Shown: positions 8,350-20,341, counted from the stretch's first letter. The stretch: DNA of 64,000 nucleotides from Phreatobacter aquaticus (GCF_005160265.1 NZ_CP039865.1:1-64000), one strand, 5' to 3'. Notes: generated by a model from the letters alone, not told the origin. A program made the numbers and translations.

Positions 8350-8517
8350 ATGACCTCCCTGATCGCGCGCTTCTTCCGCAATGACTCCGGCGCCACCGCC
8401 ATCGAATACGGGCTGATCGCCGCCGGCATTGCCGCCGTCGTCATCGTCGCCGTCAACACGATGGGCTCGAACACGCTGAACGCGTTCAACGCGGTCAATA
8501 ACAACTTCGCCAAATAG
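8350..8517 (+). CDS. Flp family type IVb pilin
   Basis: This 55-residue protein has the class IVb (Flp/Fap) pilin architecture: a short basic leader (MTSLIARFFRN), then DSGATAIEYGLIAAGIAAVVIVAVNTMG. The leader peptide is cut at the G before ATAIEYG by prepilin peptidase, and the Glu five residues after the cut is present. The hydrophobic helix assembles into tad-type pili. AAGGAA sits directly upstream of the ATG. No cpa/tad assembly genes are near, so this is an orphan pilin gene that would depend on machinery encoded elsewhere. Confidence 0.93.
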   Translation: MTSLIARFFRNDSGATAIEYGLIAAGIAAVVIVAVNTMGSNTLNAFNAVNNNFAK

Positions 8518-8626
8518 GCTGCAGATCAGCCGGGCCGCCGTCGCCCCGCTCGCAGATCACGACACAGGCCCGCCCGGTGGCTCGCGAAGAGCGCCGGGCG
8601 TTCCGATTCAAAGAGGCCCGCCGGCC

Positions 8627-9589
8627 TCAGCGCGACGTCCGCATCGCGGTATCCGACAGCGTCACCATCGTGTTGTAGGACGACACGATCCAGTTGGCGT
8701 CGTTCCCCGCCCCGCCCCGCCTGACATCGCCGCGCGAGCGGGCAAGCTTGTCGCGGAAGTCGCGGATCTTGCCGAGCCAGGAGCTGGCCTGGCTGTCCAT
8801 GATCGAGACGCCCTGCGGATTGGTCTCCTTGAAACGGTCCATCTCGCGCACCGCCGCCGAGAACTGCGCCACCGCCCGGTCGAACGAGGCCATGTCGACA
8901 ACCGGCCGGTCGTTGCTCGGCATCAGGTCCATGACGGCGCGGGCATTGATCATGATGTTGCGGATCTGCCAGCGCGCCGACTTGCCCTCGCGCGCCTCGA
9001 TCGCGGCAAGCTCCCGCTGGTCAAGGTCACCCTTGAACGTGCGCATGTGCGATTCCAGCGCCGCCCGCTGCTCCAGGAAGGCCTCCGCCGCCGGCACCAT
9101 CTCGCGGTGCAGGGCGCGGCCTTCAGCCATGGCATCGTCGCGGTAATCCTTGCGCTCGTAATAGCGCTCGGCACGGGTGATCAGCGGCGCCAGGCGCTGA
9201 TAGGCCGCGATATAGCGGCGCATCGTGTCGTCGAGCTCGGGCAGGCGCGGCTGGGCGTCGGTCGCCTGCTCCGCCTTGGCGATCTCGGATGTCACGTCAT
9301 AGAGGCTGTAGAGGCCGTAGCTGATGTAGCGCTCGTTGCCGGTCGGGCCGCGGCGCATGTCCACCCAGGAGCGGTAACGTCCCCACGACTGCACCGCCCT
9401 GAGCGTCCGGTTCATCAGCGAGGTATAGGCATTGGACTTGGCGATGGAGGCCTGGAGATCGTCGGCCTCCTCGCGCGGCGCGGCCACGCGCTGGTCCTTC
9501 TGGGCGAGCGCCGGGCCGAGCCCCATCAGCAGGACGGAGCCGGCCAGTGCCAGGCCAGCGCGGCGCGAGATCGAGAGTGCCATGGTCAT
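8627..9589 (-). CDS. Secreted DUF3829 (YiiG-like) protein
   Basis: This 320-residue protein has a signal peptide (SRRAGLALAGSVLLMGLGPALA) and then an almost wholly helical mature region. The DUF3829-like core is seen in NAYTSLMNRTLRAVQSWGRY and YIAAYQRLAPLITRAERYYERKDYRDDAMAEGRALH. Proteins of this family are periplasmic or lipoproteins of unknown function. There is no lipobox cysteine here. It is transcribed alone, with a possible weak GC hairpin (8571-8600) separating it from the convergent pilin gene. Confidence 0.75.
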   Translation of the reverse strand: MTMALSISRRAGLALAGSVLLMGLGPALAQKDQRVAAPREEADDLQASIAKSNAYTSLMNRTLRAVQSWGRYRSWVDMRRGPTGNERYISYGLYSLYDVTSEIAKAEQATDAQPRLPELDDTMRRYIAAYQRLAPLITRAERYYERKDYRDDAMAEGRALHREMVPAAEAFLEQRAALESHMRTFKGDLDQRELAAIEAREGKSARWQIRNIMINARAVMDLMPSNDRPVVDMASFDRAVAQFSAAVREMDRFKETNPQGVSIMDSQASSWLGKIRDFRDKLARSRGDVRRGGAGNDANWIVSSYNTMVTLSDTAMRTSR

Positions 9590-9752
9590 TGTCCGTCGGT
9601 TTGCCCCTGAGGATCAGAGGACACCGGCGGTGTTTCAACGCGACGACAGGGACAGTGGAGAAGCGTTTCAGGGGGACGCAGGCCCAGCCAGCACTTCGAC
9701 CAGCGCAACGAGGCGCCCAGGCTGGGCGAGCAAGCCGCCGCACCGGATCAAC

Positions 9753-9845
9753 CGTCATGGCAGGCCTTAGGCCTGCCATCCAGCTCTTGGCATCAATCGG
9801 CCTGGCCCGAAGACGTGGATGCCCGCCACAGGGGCGGGCATGACG
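9753..9845. repeat. 93-bp palindromic intergenic repeat, copy 1
   Basis: The element begins with CGTCATG and ends with its exact complement CATGACG. Each half contains its own small hairpin (GGCAGGCCT/AGGCCTGCC on the left, GCCCGCC/GGCGGGC on the right), and the halves are partly complementary. A second copy of identical length is at 25505-25597. It lies between the greA end and the DUF3829 gene start. Confidence 0.8.
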
Positions 9846-9872
9846 CATGTCGACGGGTGCGAAGCCGGCGGC

Positions 9873-10346
9873 TCAGCCCCAGCGCACGTCCAGGATCTCG
9901 TAGGTGCGCGCACCGCGGGGCGAGTTGACCTCCACAACCGTGCCGACCTTCTTGCCGATCAGCGCGCGGGCGATCGGCGACGAGATCGAGATCCGGCCGG
10001 CCTTGGCGTCCGCCTCGCTGTCGCCAACGATCTGCCAAGTCTTCTCGTCCTCGGTCTCCTCGTCCAGCAGGCGGACGGTGGCGCCGAATTTCACGGTATC
10101 GCCCGACAGCTTGGTGACATCGATCACCTCGGCTCGTGCGATCAGGCTCTCCAGCTCGACCACCCGGCCTTCATTGTGGGACTGCTGCTCCTTGGCCGAG
10201 TGATACTCGGCATTTTCGGAGAGATCGCCATGGGCGCGCGCTTCCGAGATCGCCGCGATGATCCGCGGACGTTCGACGCGCTGGCGATGCTGCAGCTCGG
10301 CTTCGAGGTTGGCGAAACCGGCAACGGTCATCGGAACCTTTTCCAT
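9873..10346 (-). CDS. greA: Transcription elongation factor GreA
   Basis: This 157-residue protein binds in the RNA polymerase secondary channel and stimulates cleavage of backtracked transcripts. The N-terminal coiled-coil hairpin carries the acidic tip [14 protein letters not shown] (Asp and Glu needed for cleavage). The C-terminal FKBP-like domain ends with [23 protein letters not shown]. Length is normal. It follows carB on the minus strand by 114 bases, a common arrangement in Rhizobiales. Confidence 0.97.
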   Translation of the reverse strand: MEKVPMTVAGFANLEAELQHRQRVERPRIIAAISEARAHGDLSENAEYHSAKEQQSHNEGRVVELESLIARAEVIDVTKLSGDTVKFGATVRLLDEETEDEKTWQIVGDSEADAKAGRISISSPIARALIGKKVGTVVEVNSPRGARTYEILDVRWG

Positions 10347-10460
10347 GATGCTCGCCCTGACCTTTCAAGAACAAAGAGATGGATCGCGAGGCCGAGGACG
10401 CCGGCCACGCAACCCGTCGAACTGTGACTCGCGAATGACGTTTCGAGCAGCGCCCTGGGA

Positions 10461-13790
<3,330 letters not shown>

Positions 13791-13855
13791 AGTCGAAATC
13801 GCCTCGCGCCGCGAAGCGAAAGAGCCAACGCTCCGCGAAAGGTAACGGGTCTCAC

Positions 13856-13882
13856 AAAAAAGGACGCGGCGTTGCGCGTCCT
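13856..13882 (-). terminator. Intrinsic terminator-like hairpin upstream of carB
   Basis: On the minus strand a perfect 8-base stem (AGGACGCG with CGCGTCCT) around a 6-base loop is followed directly by six T residues, a textbook intrinsic terminator. It lies 66 bases before the carB ATG and 128 bases after the SGNH gene stop, both on the minus strand. It may end the OpgC/SGNH transcript, or act as an attenuator in a carB leader. A second hairpin (CGGGCAGCC/GGTTGCCCG) lies just upstream, at 13904-13927. Confidence 0.75.
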
Positions 13883-14009
13883 CCTGGAGGTGCCGGCTCT
13901 GTACCGGGCAACCGTTGAAGGCTGCCCGCCGGATTGGCGGCGTCTATAGACGGGAATCACCCGGAGGGGAAGCGCCAAAACGGCACTGTCCCCTGATGTC
14001 ACGACGAGT

Positions 14010-14795
14010 TCAGCGAATGGCACCCAGCGCGCGGGGCGCAAGCTTCTCGACGATCGAGCGCGCCAGCGTCGTCCCGACGCAATAATAGCTGCCGTCCACC
14101 ATGTGCAGCGCGTCGGATGAGAAGATCTCGTCCTGGCGCAGCCGGCCGTCGCGCAGCAGCTCGGTCATCACGTCATAGCGGCGATAGACCGGCACGCTGG
14201 TCTCGGTGGCAACCTCGCGCAGGGCGGTGAGATAATCGGTATAGGCGGGATAGCGCTCCGCGCGCGGCAGCGGCTGCTGATCCATCAGCAGCACGTCGAT
14301 GCCGGCCTCGCGCAGCTTGGCGATACCCTTGCGCAGCATGCGCTTGAAGCGGTCGAGCCCGATATCGCCGATCGCGTCGTTCACGCCGGTCTGCCAGATG
14401 ACGAGGTTCGGCTCTTCCGAGATCACCTCGTCGTCCATGCGGTGATACATCTGCATCGCCGAATTGCCGCCAATGCCGCGATTGATCACGCTGATCTCGT
14501 GGCCGGGCAGCAGGCGCTCCAGCTCGGCCTTCAGCACGGCAGGATAGGTCGTCTGGTCCGACGAGGCGCCGGTGCCGGCGGTCGACGACGAGCCAAGCGC
14601 CACAATGGTCAGGCTGCGGCCATCGCGAAGCGCGGTGCGTGAGTTCGGGAGATCTTCGGCGAAGGTCCGGAGCGCGGCCTGCACGGCGCAACGTGAGGAC
14701 GGTGCGGCGGCCGAATCCGGCTGCGCTGCCGCTCCCGACAGGGAGAGGCCGATGCACAGACCAGCCATGGCGACCAAACCGGACAAAGACCTCAA
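14010..14795 (-). CDS. Secreted SGNH/GDSL hydrolase
   Basis: This 261-residue protein (from a TTG start at 14795) has a signal peptide ending in LSLSGAAAQ and an SGNH hydrolase domain. The catalytic blocks are visible: VALGSSSTAGTG (block I Ser), GIGGNS (block II Gly), IWQTGVND (block III Asn) and SSDALHM (block V Asp-x-x-His). Such enzymes are esterases or acyltransferases acting on envelope polymers. The TTG overlaps the stop of the OpgC gene (TTGA) and has GAGGTG eight bases upstream; ATG at 14768 would shorten the signal peptide. Coupling to OpgC suggests joint work on one substrate. Confidence 0.82.
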   Translation of the reverse strand: MRSLSGLVAMAGLCIGLSLSGAAAQPDSAAAPSSRCAVQAALRTFAEDLPNSRTALRDGRSLTIVALGSSSTAGTGASSDQTTYPAVLKAELERLLPGHEISVINRGIGGNSAMQMYHRMDDEVISEEPNLVIWQTGVNDAIGDIGLDRFKRMLRKGIAKLREAGIDVLLMDQQPLPRAERYPAYTDYLTALREVATETSVPVYRRYDVMTELLRDGRLRQDEIFSSDALHMVDGSYYCVGTTLARSIVEKLAPRALGAIR

Positions 14796-15991
14796 GCGGC
14801 TTTCACCTCGTCGCGCACCGCATTGCGGGGGGCCGGCTCCTTGGCCGTGGCGGCGCGGTACCATTGAAGCACACGACCGGCCGTCAGCAAAAGCCCGATA
14901 CCAACGAGATTAACGGCAATCTGCATCGGCCAGGCGCGGCTGATCTCGAACAGCGCGACGGTGCCGGCAAGCGACAGGATGACGCCGAGGCAGAACAGCG
15001 GCAGCGACTGGCGGCCGCAATCGTCCAGCGCCCGGCCGATGGCCGACTTCATCCAGGCGGCATCGCGCGGCACGAAGCGGGCGACCAGATAGGCCAGCGA
15101 CAGGGCATGGGCGAGCCGCCACGGCGACAGGTTGGTCTTGTCGGGGTCGAGCCGCCAGAGATCCGGCAGGGCGAGGTTCTCAAGGCCAGGGATGATCGCC
15201 CAGGGCGCCGAATTGACCAGGCCGAGCAGCACCACGCCGCTGGCGAGGACCAGAAGGAGCGCATTGCGGGGAAGCGCGATGCCGCTCAGCGTCGCGTGTC
15301 CGGCGATCAGACCGATGGTGAACAGCAATTGCCAGGCGAACGGGTTGAAGAACCAGACGCCGCCGGTGGCGAGATTGGGCAAGGCGAAATCGATGGACCA
15401 GGCCGCCGCATAGAGGCTCACCGAGACGCCAAGCGCCAAGGCAGGTGCAATGCGCGCCAGAACCCACAGCATCGGCGCCATGGCGAGCAGCACGATGTAG
15501 AGCGGCAGGATGTCGAGATAGTTCGGCAGGAACACCAGGGCCGCGATCTGCCAGATCGCATTGGCCGGGTCCTGGAAGAACGGCACGATGGCGACATGGT
15601 CGAAATAGAGCGGGTTGCCGAACTTGACGGCCATGATCGCGACCGTGACGGCCGTGAACACGAACAGGCCGATATGGGCGGTGTAGAGCTTCCAGATGCG
15701 CGCCACGACCTGCGCCGAGCCGGTGACGAAGCCGCGCTTGTCGATCACCGCGCCATAGGCGAGCGCCGCCGAGAAGCCGGCCAGCAGCACGAAATATTCA
15801 GCGGCATCCGACAGGCCCATGGCCGAGGGCGTGACACGGCTCAGCCAGTTGCCGGCGACATGATCGATGAAGATCGCGATCAGCGCGATGCCACGGAACA
15901 GATCGACGCGCGCATCGCGGGGAACCGAAGCCACCCGTGTCGACGGGCCGCCGGTCCAGAACCACGAAGGGAAGCTCTGCGCGAATGACAT
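14792..15991 (-). CDS. OpgC-domain integral membrane acyltransferase
   Basis: This 399-residue protein is strongly hydrophobic, with about ten transmembrane helices. It matches the OpgC_C family: ARVDLFRGIALIAIFIDHVAGNWLSRVTPS at the N-terminus and AEYFVLLAGFSAALAYG next. OpgC adds succinyl groups to periplasmic glucans in E. coli; in Rhizobiales the family is used for several acyl decorations. The RG-x6-IFIDH histidine/aspartate region is the expected active-site area of acyltransferase-3-like proteins. It is followed, with overlapping stop and start, by a secreted SGNH hydrolase. No glucan synthase genes (opgGH, ndvB) are near. Confidence 0.85.
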   Translation of the reverse strand: MSFAQSFPSWFWTGGPSTRVASVPRDARVDLFRGIALIAIFIDHVAGNWLSRVTPSAMGLSDAAEYFVLLAGFSAALAYGAVIDKRGFVTGSAQVVARIWKLYTAHIGLFVFTAVTVAIMAVKFGNPLYFDHVAIVPFFQDPANAIWQIAALVFLPNYLDILPLYIVLLAMAPMLWVLARIAPALALGVSVSLYAAAWSIDFALPNLATGGVWFFNPFAWQLLFTIGLIAGHATLSGIALPRNALLLVLASGVVLLGLVNSAPWAIIPGLENLALPDLWRLDPDKTNLSPWRLAHALSLAYLVARFVPRDAAWMKSAIGRALDDCGRQSLPLFCLGVILSLAGTVALFEISRAWPMQIAVNLVGIGLLLTAGRVLQWYRAATAKEPAPRNAVRDEVKAA

Positions 15992-16115
15992 GAAATTGGA
16001 GTGCCGATCTTGGACGCCGGGACAGGGCGAGAATGCGTCTCAACCCCTATGCTCTGGTTGGTTACCAATAGCTGACCAACAGCCTGAATCCGCCTCACAA
16101 GCCCGCGCTCAATGG

Positions 16116-17039
16116 TCACGAACGAGTGAGCAGATCGACAAGCGCACCCTGTACAACCGCCGGCTTTTCCATCGGAAAGAAGTGCGTCGTGCCCTCGACC
16201 ACCGCCGCCTGCACCTTGGGCGCCACGCGGTTGACGGTCGCAATGCCGCCCTTGACCGTCGAGCCGTGGCCGGCCGCGAGCAGACGCACCGGCATGGTGA
16301 GCCGCTTCAGCACGCGCCAGGCATTGTGGCGGTGGGCGGCGAAGGTCGCGGATTCCCAGGCCGGCGCGCAGGCGAGCCGCACGCCTTCGGGATCGGGCAC
16401 GAAGCCGCCCTCGACATAGGCTTCCAGAAAGCCCGGCTGCCAGGTCTTGAAGGCGGAGCGTGTCCGATAAGTGGCGACCGCCTCCTCCTTCGAGGGGAAC
16501 AATGCCCGCCGCTTGGCGGCGCCGACCGCCAGCCCGAAGGCCCGCGCCTTGGCGCGTCCCCAGGCCGTGTAGAGGCTGAGCCGCATCAGATGCGGCATCA
16601 GGACCGGATCGAGCAGCAGCAGGCCGCGCACCTTGGCGGGCCGTGCACCGGCCGCCAGCAGTGCCACGATGCCGCCCATCGAGTGCCCGGCGAGCACGAT
16701 CGGCTTTGCGCCATCCGGCACCAGCAGGTCGATCGCGCGGACCACATCGTCGGCATAGGGCTGCCAGCTGATGAGATGGGCCGGGTCGGTCGGCAGTCGG
16801 GTCAGGCCATGGCCGCGCTGGTCGAGTGCCAATATCGAGAACCGATCGGCGAGCGGCGCCAAAAGCGGCGTATAGGTCTCGGCATTGAAGCCGGTGGCGT
16901 GCAGGAAGACGAGATCGGGCGGGCTCGTCTCGCGGCCGAAGCGCAGGCCGGACATCGGTCCGTCGGGCAGCGCAAGGACGAACCGGGAGCCGGCTGCGAT
17001 TGGCGCGAGGGAGGGAGCGGAATCTGTCATCGGTGTCAC
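16116..17039 (-). CDS. Alpha/beta hydrolase
   Basis: This 307-residue alpha/beta hydrolase has the motif FLHATGFNAETY (oxyanion region) and the nucleophile elbow LAGHSMGG near residue 137. The late histidine is in GTTHFFPMEKP, close to the C-terminus. No signal peptide is seen, so it should be cytoplasmic. The substrate is unknown; the sequence looks esterase or haloperoxidase-like. Start GTG at 17039 (GAGG seven bases upstream) or ATG at 17030. It lies nine bases after the Lrp regulator gene, so the two are probably co-transcribed. Confidence 0.8.
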   Translation of the reverse strand: MTPMTDSAPSLAPIAAGSRFVLALPDGPMSGLRFGRETSPPDLVFLHATGFNAETYTPLLAPLADRFSILALDQRGHGLTRLPTDPAHLISWQPYADDVVRAIDLLVPDGAKPIVLAGHSMGGIVALLAAGARPAKVRGLLLLDPVLMPHLMRLSLYTAWGRAKARAFGLAVGAAKRRALFPSKEEAVATYRTRSAFKTWQPGFLEAYVEGGFVPDPEGVRLACAPAWESATFAAHRHNAWRVLKRLTMPVRLLAAGHGSTVKGGIATVNRVAPKVQAAVVEGTTHFFPMEKPAVVQGALVDLLTRS

Positions 17040-17048
17040 ACGCCTGCC

Positions 17049-17540
17049 TCAGCCGGCGGGCGGGATTTCCATCGGCACCGCCGCTTCGTCCTTGACCTGG
17101 TTGAGGGTCAGGACGGTGCGCACATTGCGCACGTTCGGCGTCGAGGTGAGATCGGTGACGAAGGCCTGGAACGAGTGAAGGTCGGGGGCGACGCATTTCA
17201 TCACGAAGTCGAAATCGCCGGAGACCGTGTGGCACTCGCGCACGATCGGCCATTGGCGCACCTGGGCGACGAAGGCATTGAGATCGGCATCGGCCTGGCT
17301 GGCGAGATGCACCATGGCGAAGACCGTCACGCCGTAGCCCAGCTTGTCGCCGGCCAGCATGCCGCGATAGCCGCGGATGATGCCCATTTCCTCCAGCGCC
17401 CTTACGCGCCTGAGGCAGGGCGGCGCGGAGATGCCGACCCGGCTTGCCAATTCCACATTGGTCATCCGACCGTCGGCCTGAAGCTCCTTCAGGATCTTCC
17501 AGTCAATGGCGTCGAGCCGAGCCTTCACGTGCCCCTCCAT
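17049..17540 (-). CDS. Lrp/AsnC family transcriptional regulator
   Basis: The product has 163 residues. The N-terminal winged helix-turn-helix reads LDAIDWKILKELQADGRMTNVELASRVGISAPPCLRRVRALEE split across the usual Lrp pattern, followed by the linker IIRGYRG. The C-terminal RAM (ligand-binding, oligomerising) domain includes VRECHTVSGDFDFVMKCVAPD. Lrp-family proteins respond to amino acids and form octamers. The co-directional alpha/beta hydrolase is a likely target. An Lrp gene beside trxB is frequent in Rhizobiales; here trxB is 3.8 kb away, behind the acylation genes. Confidence 0.92.
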   Translation of the reverse strand: MEGHVKARLDAIDWKILKELQADGRMTNVELASRVGISAPPCLRRVRALEEMGIIRGYRGMLAGDKLGYGVTVFAMVHLASQADADLNAFVAQVRQWPIVRECHTVSGDFDFVMKCVAPDLHSFQAFVTDLTSTPNVRNVRTVLTLNQVKDEAAVPMEIPPAG

Positions 17541-17623
17541 GTTGAAAGAGCGCTATCATGGGGCGGCGTCTTTGCGCAATATTCTTTCGCGCAGGGCGGC
17601 CCCTTTTGCACTGCACAACGACG

Positions 17624-18832
17624 TCAACGCAGCCCGGCCCGGCCCTCCTCGGTCCATTCGCCGATGCAGCGGCGCTTGCGTGCCGAAACCCAGGCTTCCG
17701 CGTCAGTCCGGCTCATCGCGAGGAGGTCGGCGCCGAAGTCCGGCCCCGGATCGATCGAGCCAGCAGGCAGAGGCCGGCCGAGGATGCGCGCCGCGATGAG
17801 GCGCCCAAGCGTCGGGCGCGGATGGAGGTCGGCGCGATAGAGCTCGCTCCGCTGTTTCGGCTCGATCAGCCCGTCCAGCGTGATGCGGTTCGGATAGTCG
17901 AACGCGTGGAAGGTCAGCCCTGCCGGGCAGGCCGCCTGCAGGCGCTTCAGCGTGTCGTACATGGCGGTCTCGCGCGCCGCATTCGGCACGCAGGCCGAGT
18001 TCAGCACATGCCGCGGGGTGAAATAGGCATGCACGGCCACCCCCGCCGAACAGAGCGTGGTCACCGCGATCTCGAGATCCTCGAACGTGCCCTGCTCCTC
18101 GCGGCGGCCGCGATAGCCCTGTGGTTCGCGCTCACCCCATGAACGGCCATCGAGGATCCGGTCGCGCGCCGCCTGCACCCATTCGGCACGGCGGGTGAAA
18201 TCGAACCGGTCATAGGCCGCCAGCACGGTCTCTTTCGGCGTGCCGGACCCGATCCGCATGAGCGCCATCAGCACCTCGGCATTGGTGCCGATGGCCGCGC
18301 CTGACAGGGTGACGGCGATGGCCCGGTTGAGCGCCACGAAGCTGGTCGGTTGCCCCACCGGATCGACATTCAGCAGACGGTCGTCGAAGCCGTACTGGGT
18401 CTGCAGCGCGCCGGCGCCGCCATAGAGCCCGTTGAGATTGATGAGGGCGTGCCTGAGGCTGCCGGTCGCAGCTGCGGACTGGGCGAAGCGGCGGATCTCA
18501 TAGGCCGTGCCGCCGGACATGCCCATGTTGAAGGCGGGAAGGCCGGAGATCGCCTGGAGGTCGACGGGATCGAAGGCATCGCGCGCATGGGAGAAGCCGA
18601 AGACCGCAATGCCCGGCCGCATCTGGTCGAACAGGATCGGCTTGTAGGTGCGCTCATAGCCCGAGATCAGTTGCACCGCCGACTGGTTCTCCGGGCGCAG
18701 CATCAGGCGGAAGGCGGCAAGGTTGATGCCGGCAACGGCCAGCGCGATCCCGGCAAGAGTCACCACGAAGGCCTTGAGGAACAAGGGCGCCGAGACCGGT
18801 CGATGGATGGTGAGCCAGAGGCGTCGGAACAT
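17624..18832 (-). CDS. Membrane-anchored SGNH-like protein, DltD/AlgX-type partner of MBOAT
   Basis: The product has 402 residues. One N-terminal transmembrane helix (FLKAFVVTLAGIALAVAGINLAAF) would anchor a periplasmic domain. The domain shows an SGNH-like nucleophile region, IAVFGFSHARDAFDP near residue 80, a glycine-rich NMGMSGGTAYEIRRF, and a late Asp-x-His motif, RADLHPRPTLGRL near 344. This matches the layout of DltD, AlgJ/AlgX and PatB, which pass acyl groups from an MBOAT protein to a polymer. The MBOAT gene is nine bases upstream. The family is inferred from motifs and context, so alternatives remain possible. Confidence 0.68.
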   Translation of the reverse strand: MFRRLWLTIHRPVSAPLFLKAFVVTLAGIALAVAGINLAAFRLMLRPENQSAVQLISGYERTYKPILFDQMRPGIAVFGFSHARDAFDPVDLQAISGLPAFNMGMSGGTAYEIRRFAQSAAATGSLRHALINLNGLYGGAGALQTQYGFDDRLLNVDPVGQPTSFVALNRAIAVTLSGAAIGTNAEVLMALMRIGSGTPKETVLAAYDRFDFTRRAEWVQAARDRILDGRSWGEREPQGYRGRREEQGTFEDLEIAVTTLCSAGVAVHAYFTPRHVLNSACVPNAARETAMYDTLKRLQAACPAGLTFHAFDYPNRITLDGLIEPKQRSELYRADLHPRPTLGRLIAARILGRPLPAGSIDPGPDFGADLLAMSRTDAEAWVSARKRRCIGEWTEEGRAGLR

Positions 18833-18841
18833 GCGAGCGCC

Positions 18842-20341
18842 TCAGAACTGGAAATAGATGAAGGGGGTGAGGTTCGACAGCGCGAACCAGGCGATCGCCA
18901 GCACCATCCCGGAGCCGACCGCCCAGCGCCAGTTCTGCCGATAGGTCATCAGGCGATCGAAGACACCGCCGCCCGCATGGGCGACATGCTCACGGATGTC
19001 GAGGGACGGATGGGCCCGGCGGAACATCTCGGCCGTGTTCGGCAACGCCCAGACGATGAACAGCCAGACCGGGATCAGCGGCATCAGCCCGCGCCCGAGC
19101 AGGTGCTCGTAGGAGGCATTCGTCATGCCCACCATGGCCGAGAACATCAGATGGGCGGTCGCAACGTCCGGCGCACGGAAATAGACCCAGGCCAGCGTCA
19201 CCGCCAGGAAGGTGACCACGACCGACAGCGCGTGGCCGGCGGTCGTCGCCCGCCAGGCGGCCTCGGGCGACCCGGTGCGCAACATCCGGACGTGGCGCGT
19301 CAGATGGTTGAAGGCGAGGAACAGGCCGTGGATCAGGCCCCAGAGGATGAAGGTCCAGCCCGCGCCATGCCACAGGCCGCCGAGCGTCATGGTGACGATC
19401 ACCGCCATCAGCGTGTGGGCGAGGCCCCGCCTGCTGCCGCCAAGCGGGATATAGAGATAGTCGCGCAGGAATCTCGACAGCGTCATGTGCCAGCGCCGCC
19501 AGAAGTCGCGGATATCGACCGACTTGTAGGGCGAAAAGAAATTCATCGGCAGGCGGAAGCCGAACAGATAGGCAAGCCCGATCGCCATGTCGGAATAGGC
19601 CGAGAAGTCGAAATAGATCTGGAACGAATAGCCGAGCGCGCCGAGCCAGGCATCCGCCATGGCGACCGGCTGACCGGCCGCCGCCGTCCGGTAGATCGCG
19701 TCGACATAGGGCACGAAGGGATCGATCAGCACGGTCTTCTTGAACAGGCCGACCGAGAACAGCGCGAGGCCGACGGCCAGCTGTTCCGGTTTCAGGCGCC
19801 AGTCGCGCCGTTCGGCGAGCTGCGGCAGGAGATCCGCCTGCGCCACGATCGGACCGGCGATCAGGTGCGGGAAGAACGAGATGAAGAAGATGTAGTCGCG
19901 AAAGCCGTGGGCAATGACTTTGCCCCGCCACGTATCGACCAGATAGGCGATCTGCTGGAAGGTGAAGAACGAGATGCCGATCGGCATGATGATGGCAAGC
20001 GCCGGCGAGGCGATGCCGGTGGCCGCCGAGAAGCAGGTCAGGAAGAACAGCGCATATTTGAAATAGCCGATAAGGGCGAGATTGGCGGCAACGCCCGCCG
20101 TCAGAATGGCCTTGCCGGCTTTCGTGCCGATCCGCGCGCGGATCGCCTGTCCCAGGAGGAAATTCGCGCCGATCGAGACGAGGAACAGCGGCAGATGGGC
20201 GATATGCCAGAAGGCATAGAAGAACAGCGATGCCGCGATGATCAGATAGGGGCCGAGGCTCGCGCGGCGCGACACGCCAGCCGCATAGACGCACAGCAGT
20301 ACAGACAGAAACACAATAAAGGCGTGAGACGCGAAGACCAT
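18842..20341 (-). CDS. MBOAT family O-acyltransferase (AlgI/DltB-like)
   Basis: This 499-residue protein has about twelve transmembrane helices. It carries the MBOAT hallmarks IMPIGISFFTFQQIAYLVDTWRG, FFPHLIAGPIVAQADLLPQL, FWRRWHMTLSRFLRDYLYIPLGGSR and the catalytic histidine in LGGLWHGAGWTFILWGLIHG. Such proteins move acyl groups across the inner membrane for surface polymer O-acylation. Its immediate downstream partner is the SGNH-like anchored protein. No polymer polymerase or glycosyltransferase is in this window, so the acyl acceptor is unknown. It is divergent from the 2OG oxygenase gene. Confidence 0.93.
   Translation of the reverse strand: MVFASHAFIVFLSVLLCVYAAGVSRRASLGPYLIIAASLFFYAFWHIAHLPLFLVSIGANFLLGQAIRARIGTKAGKAILTAGVAANLALIGYFKYALFFLTCFSAATGIASPALAIIMPIGISFFTFQQIAYLVDTWRGKVIAHGFRDYIFFISFFPHLIAGPIVAQADLLPQLAERRDWRLKPEQLAVGLALFSVGLFKKTVLIDPFVPYVDAIYRTAAAGQPVAMADAWLGALGYSFQIYFDFSAYSDMAIGLAYLFGFRLPMNFFSPYKSVDIRDFWRRWHMTLSRFLRDYLYIPLGGSRRGLAHTLMAVIVTMTLGGLWHGAGWTFILWGLIHGLFLAFNHLTRHVRMLRTGSPEAAWRATTAGHALSVVVTFLAVTLAWVYFRAPDVATAHLMFSAMVGMTNASYEHLLGRGLMPLIPVWLFIVWALPNTAEMFRRAHPSLDIREHVAHAGGGVFDRLMTYRQNWRWAVGSGMVLAIAWFALSNLTPFIYFQF

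Noticed and set aside
13890-13960. tRNA-like or known riboswitch fold in the carB leader
   Set aside because: No T-loop GTTCGA motif or cloverleaf seen; only two hairpins and a terminator.
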